This document shows positions 63,157 to 64,000 of a DNA stretch of 64,000 nucleotides, piece by piece. How positions within the stretch are numbered: position 1 is the first letter of the stretch; each line of letters begins with the position of its first letter. Both the position numbers and the translations under genes were made by a program. The notes beneath the pieces are model-generated. The model saw only the letters and a list, made by a program, of their open reading frames with translations. It was not told the DNA's origin and made no database searches. The stretch is from Ruegeria sp. ANG-R (GTDB taxonomy: Bacteria; Pseudomonadota; Alphaproteobacteria; Rhodobacterales; Rhodobacteraceae): assembly GCF_000813985.1 (NCBI RefSeq), contig NZ_JWLJ01000013.1, positions 41,166-105,165 of the forward strand, written 5' to 3'.

Positions 63157-64000
63157 CTAACGCCCATGCGTGCGATCATATCCGTTGCGCGCAGGGCTGT
63201 TCCATCCCGCCAGCGCACCCTTTGCCGGCGCAAAGGTTTCGACCAGCAAGGGGTAGCATGGCGCCGTATCCGATGAATGCTCCGATGAGCAATCACCGCC
63301 GGGACAAGCGCTGAGATTCCCCAGAAGATCGATCTCGGCAAAGAACTCAAGATAGTCGCCCGGCCGAACCGGCGATGCTTTCATGAAATACTGCCCGGTA
63401 TCGCGCGTGAAACCGGTGCACATGAATACATTCAGCACATCATGTACGGCGGGCTCGGCCTTGGCCAAAGAAACACCCAGATGATCCGCCAGCGCGCGGG
63501 TCAGGTTCGAATGGCAACAGTGATGATACTGGGTTCCGGACAGCAGGTTGCCGGTATAGGGATCGCATCGCGTGCCGATAACATCGTGCACTGACCCACC
63601 GAATTTATCGATCCCGTACCACCCCAACGTATCAGCAACAATCGTCGCCATCGGGCGCATATGTGGAAAGCTCGACCACATACGCTCCCCCGTGGTCAGA
63701 TGTGTTCCGTGCAGCGCACGTGTTTTACCGGAATAGAACCGCTCGGACAGATCATTGAGGTTCCACATATTCAGGTCGCCAACCTGCGGCCCGTCGACCG
63801 AGGTGATCCGAAAAAAATGACCGGCCGGCACCTCAAAACAGCGGGCATCCCGTGGTGGGACCAGAACCTCATCAATCTTCTGCGCGCCATCCCGGGCAGC
63901 CTGATAAAGACCGAGATTCGGTTTCGGCAACCCATCAGTCGGGTAGCAGATAACAGGTGTAATCGCCCGGCGAGCATCTGCATCTGCGGGCGGGCGGGGC
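63157..64000 (-). CDS. DUF1989 (urea carboxylase-associated family) protein, 5' end outside window
   Basis: At least 280 residues. The frame is open from the right edge (64000) without a stop; the TTG at 63930 is not the start, since upstream codons read RRAITPVICYPTDGLPKPNLG, smoothly joined to the family sequence. Domain features are CFEVPAGHFFRITSVDGPQVGD, LHGTHLTTGERMWSSFP, HHCCHSNLTRAL and DVLNVFMC, with several conserved His and Cys that may bind a metal. DUF1989 proteins accompany urea carboxylase/allophanate or purine breakdown genes; the exact reaction is not established for this one. It converges with deoD, 12 bases away. Confidence 0.88.
   Translation of the reverse strand, partial: PRPPADADARRAITPVICYPTDGLPKPNLGLYQAARDGAQKIDEVLVPPRDARCFEVPAGHFFRITSVDGPQVGDLNMWNLNDLSERFYSGKTRALHGTHLTTGERMWSSFPHMRPMATIVADTLGWYGIDKFGGSVHDVIGTRCDPYTGNLLSGTQYHHCCHSNLTRALADHLGVSLAKAEPAVHDVLNVFMCTGFTRDTGQYFMKASPVRPGDYLEFFAEIDLLGNLSACPGGDCSSEHSSDTAPCYPLLVETFAPAKGALAGWNSPARNGYDRTHGR

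Noticed and set aside
63931..64000. Treating the TTG at 63930 as the start of the DUF1989 gene
   Set aside because: The frame stays open to the edge and the upstream codons join smoothly with family-like sequence, so the start lies outside the window.

Overview
The window looks like chromosomal DNA of a marine alphaproteobacterium of the Roseobacter group (Rhodobacterales), close to Ruegeria. The evidence is the gene content: crotonyl-CoA carboxylase/reductase and ethylmalonyl-CoA mutase of the ethylmalonyl-CoA pathway, an RpoHII-type sigma factor, a LuxI/LuxR pair next to ccr, two tandem TauE exporters with a TIGR02186 protein, and CtrA- and FnrL-like DNA boxes. The region is gene dense, has high GC, and no gap exceeds 300 bases. 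I saw no tRNA, rRNA, CRISPR array, insertion sequence or prophage.

Layout. 1-6.4 kb: the end of an FtsX-type permease, an NsrR-like Rrf2 regulator, a gamma-glutamylcyclotransferase, gltX, a DUF1801 protein, a Tat-exported metallo-beta-lactamase-fold enzyme, an FAD oxidoreductase and a small unknown protein. 6.5-13.4 kb: nadE, an exported protein made almost wholly of MORN repeats, an SDR, leuA behind a leucine leader peptide, and rlmJ. 13.5-19.1 kb: the rod-shape operon mreB-mreC-mreD-mrdA-rodA with overlapping genes. 19.1-26.6 kb: ghrA-like reductase, M3 peptidase, a membrane-anchored MoeB/ThiF protein, dut, coaBC, chaN and rpoHII. 26.7-31 kb: cobU-cobC-like cobalamin genes, a GST with an extra Cys-rich tail, comM/yifB, gshB. 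31-39 kb: yraN-rsmI diverging from lpoA-glnD-murJ, then a catalytically degenerate rhomboid. 39-45.4 kb: trpS, a leucine/phenylalanine-type dehydrogenase diverging from an Lrp regulator, a branched-chain aminotransferase, uspA, a DsbA-like isomerase, nfuA, tsaB, rimI. 45.5-53 kb: a BMP-type nucleoside ABC importer and the TauE-TauE-TIGR02186 set. 53-57 kb: SDR, Dda/RecD-like helicase, luxI, luxR and a small upstream gene. 57-64 kb: ccr, an acyltransferase, ecm (meaA), an H-NS-family protein, deoD and a DUF1989 protein that runs off the right edge.

How genes work together. Ccr makes ethylmalonyl-CoA and Ecm, a B12 enzyme, rearranges it, while cobU and the cobC-like gene serve B12 nucleotide-loop assembly. 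MreBCD, PBP2 and RodA form the elongasome; MurJ and LpoA also serve the cell wall. The BMP importer and DeoD both point to nucleoside salvage. LeuA, the amino acid dehydrogenase, Lrp and the aminotransferase concern branched-chain amino acids.

The most interesting signals are regulatory: exact CtrA-type boxes (TTAA-N7-TTAAC) upstream of luxI and of the small gene that overlaps luxR; a possibly leaderless leucine leader peptide before leuA with competing RNA stems; RBS-covering hairpins before luxI and comM; and an FNR-type box between the NsrR-like gene and its neighbour. Among proteins, the rhomboid lacking all catalytic residues, the GST fusion and the membrane-fused MoeB stand out. I did not find a clearly new multi-gene defence or mobile system.
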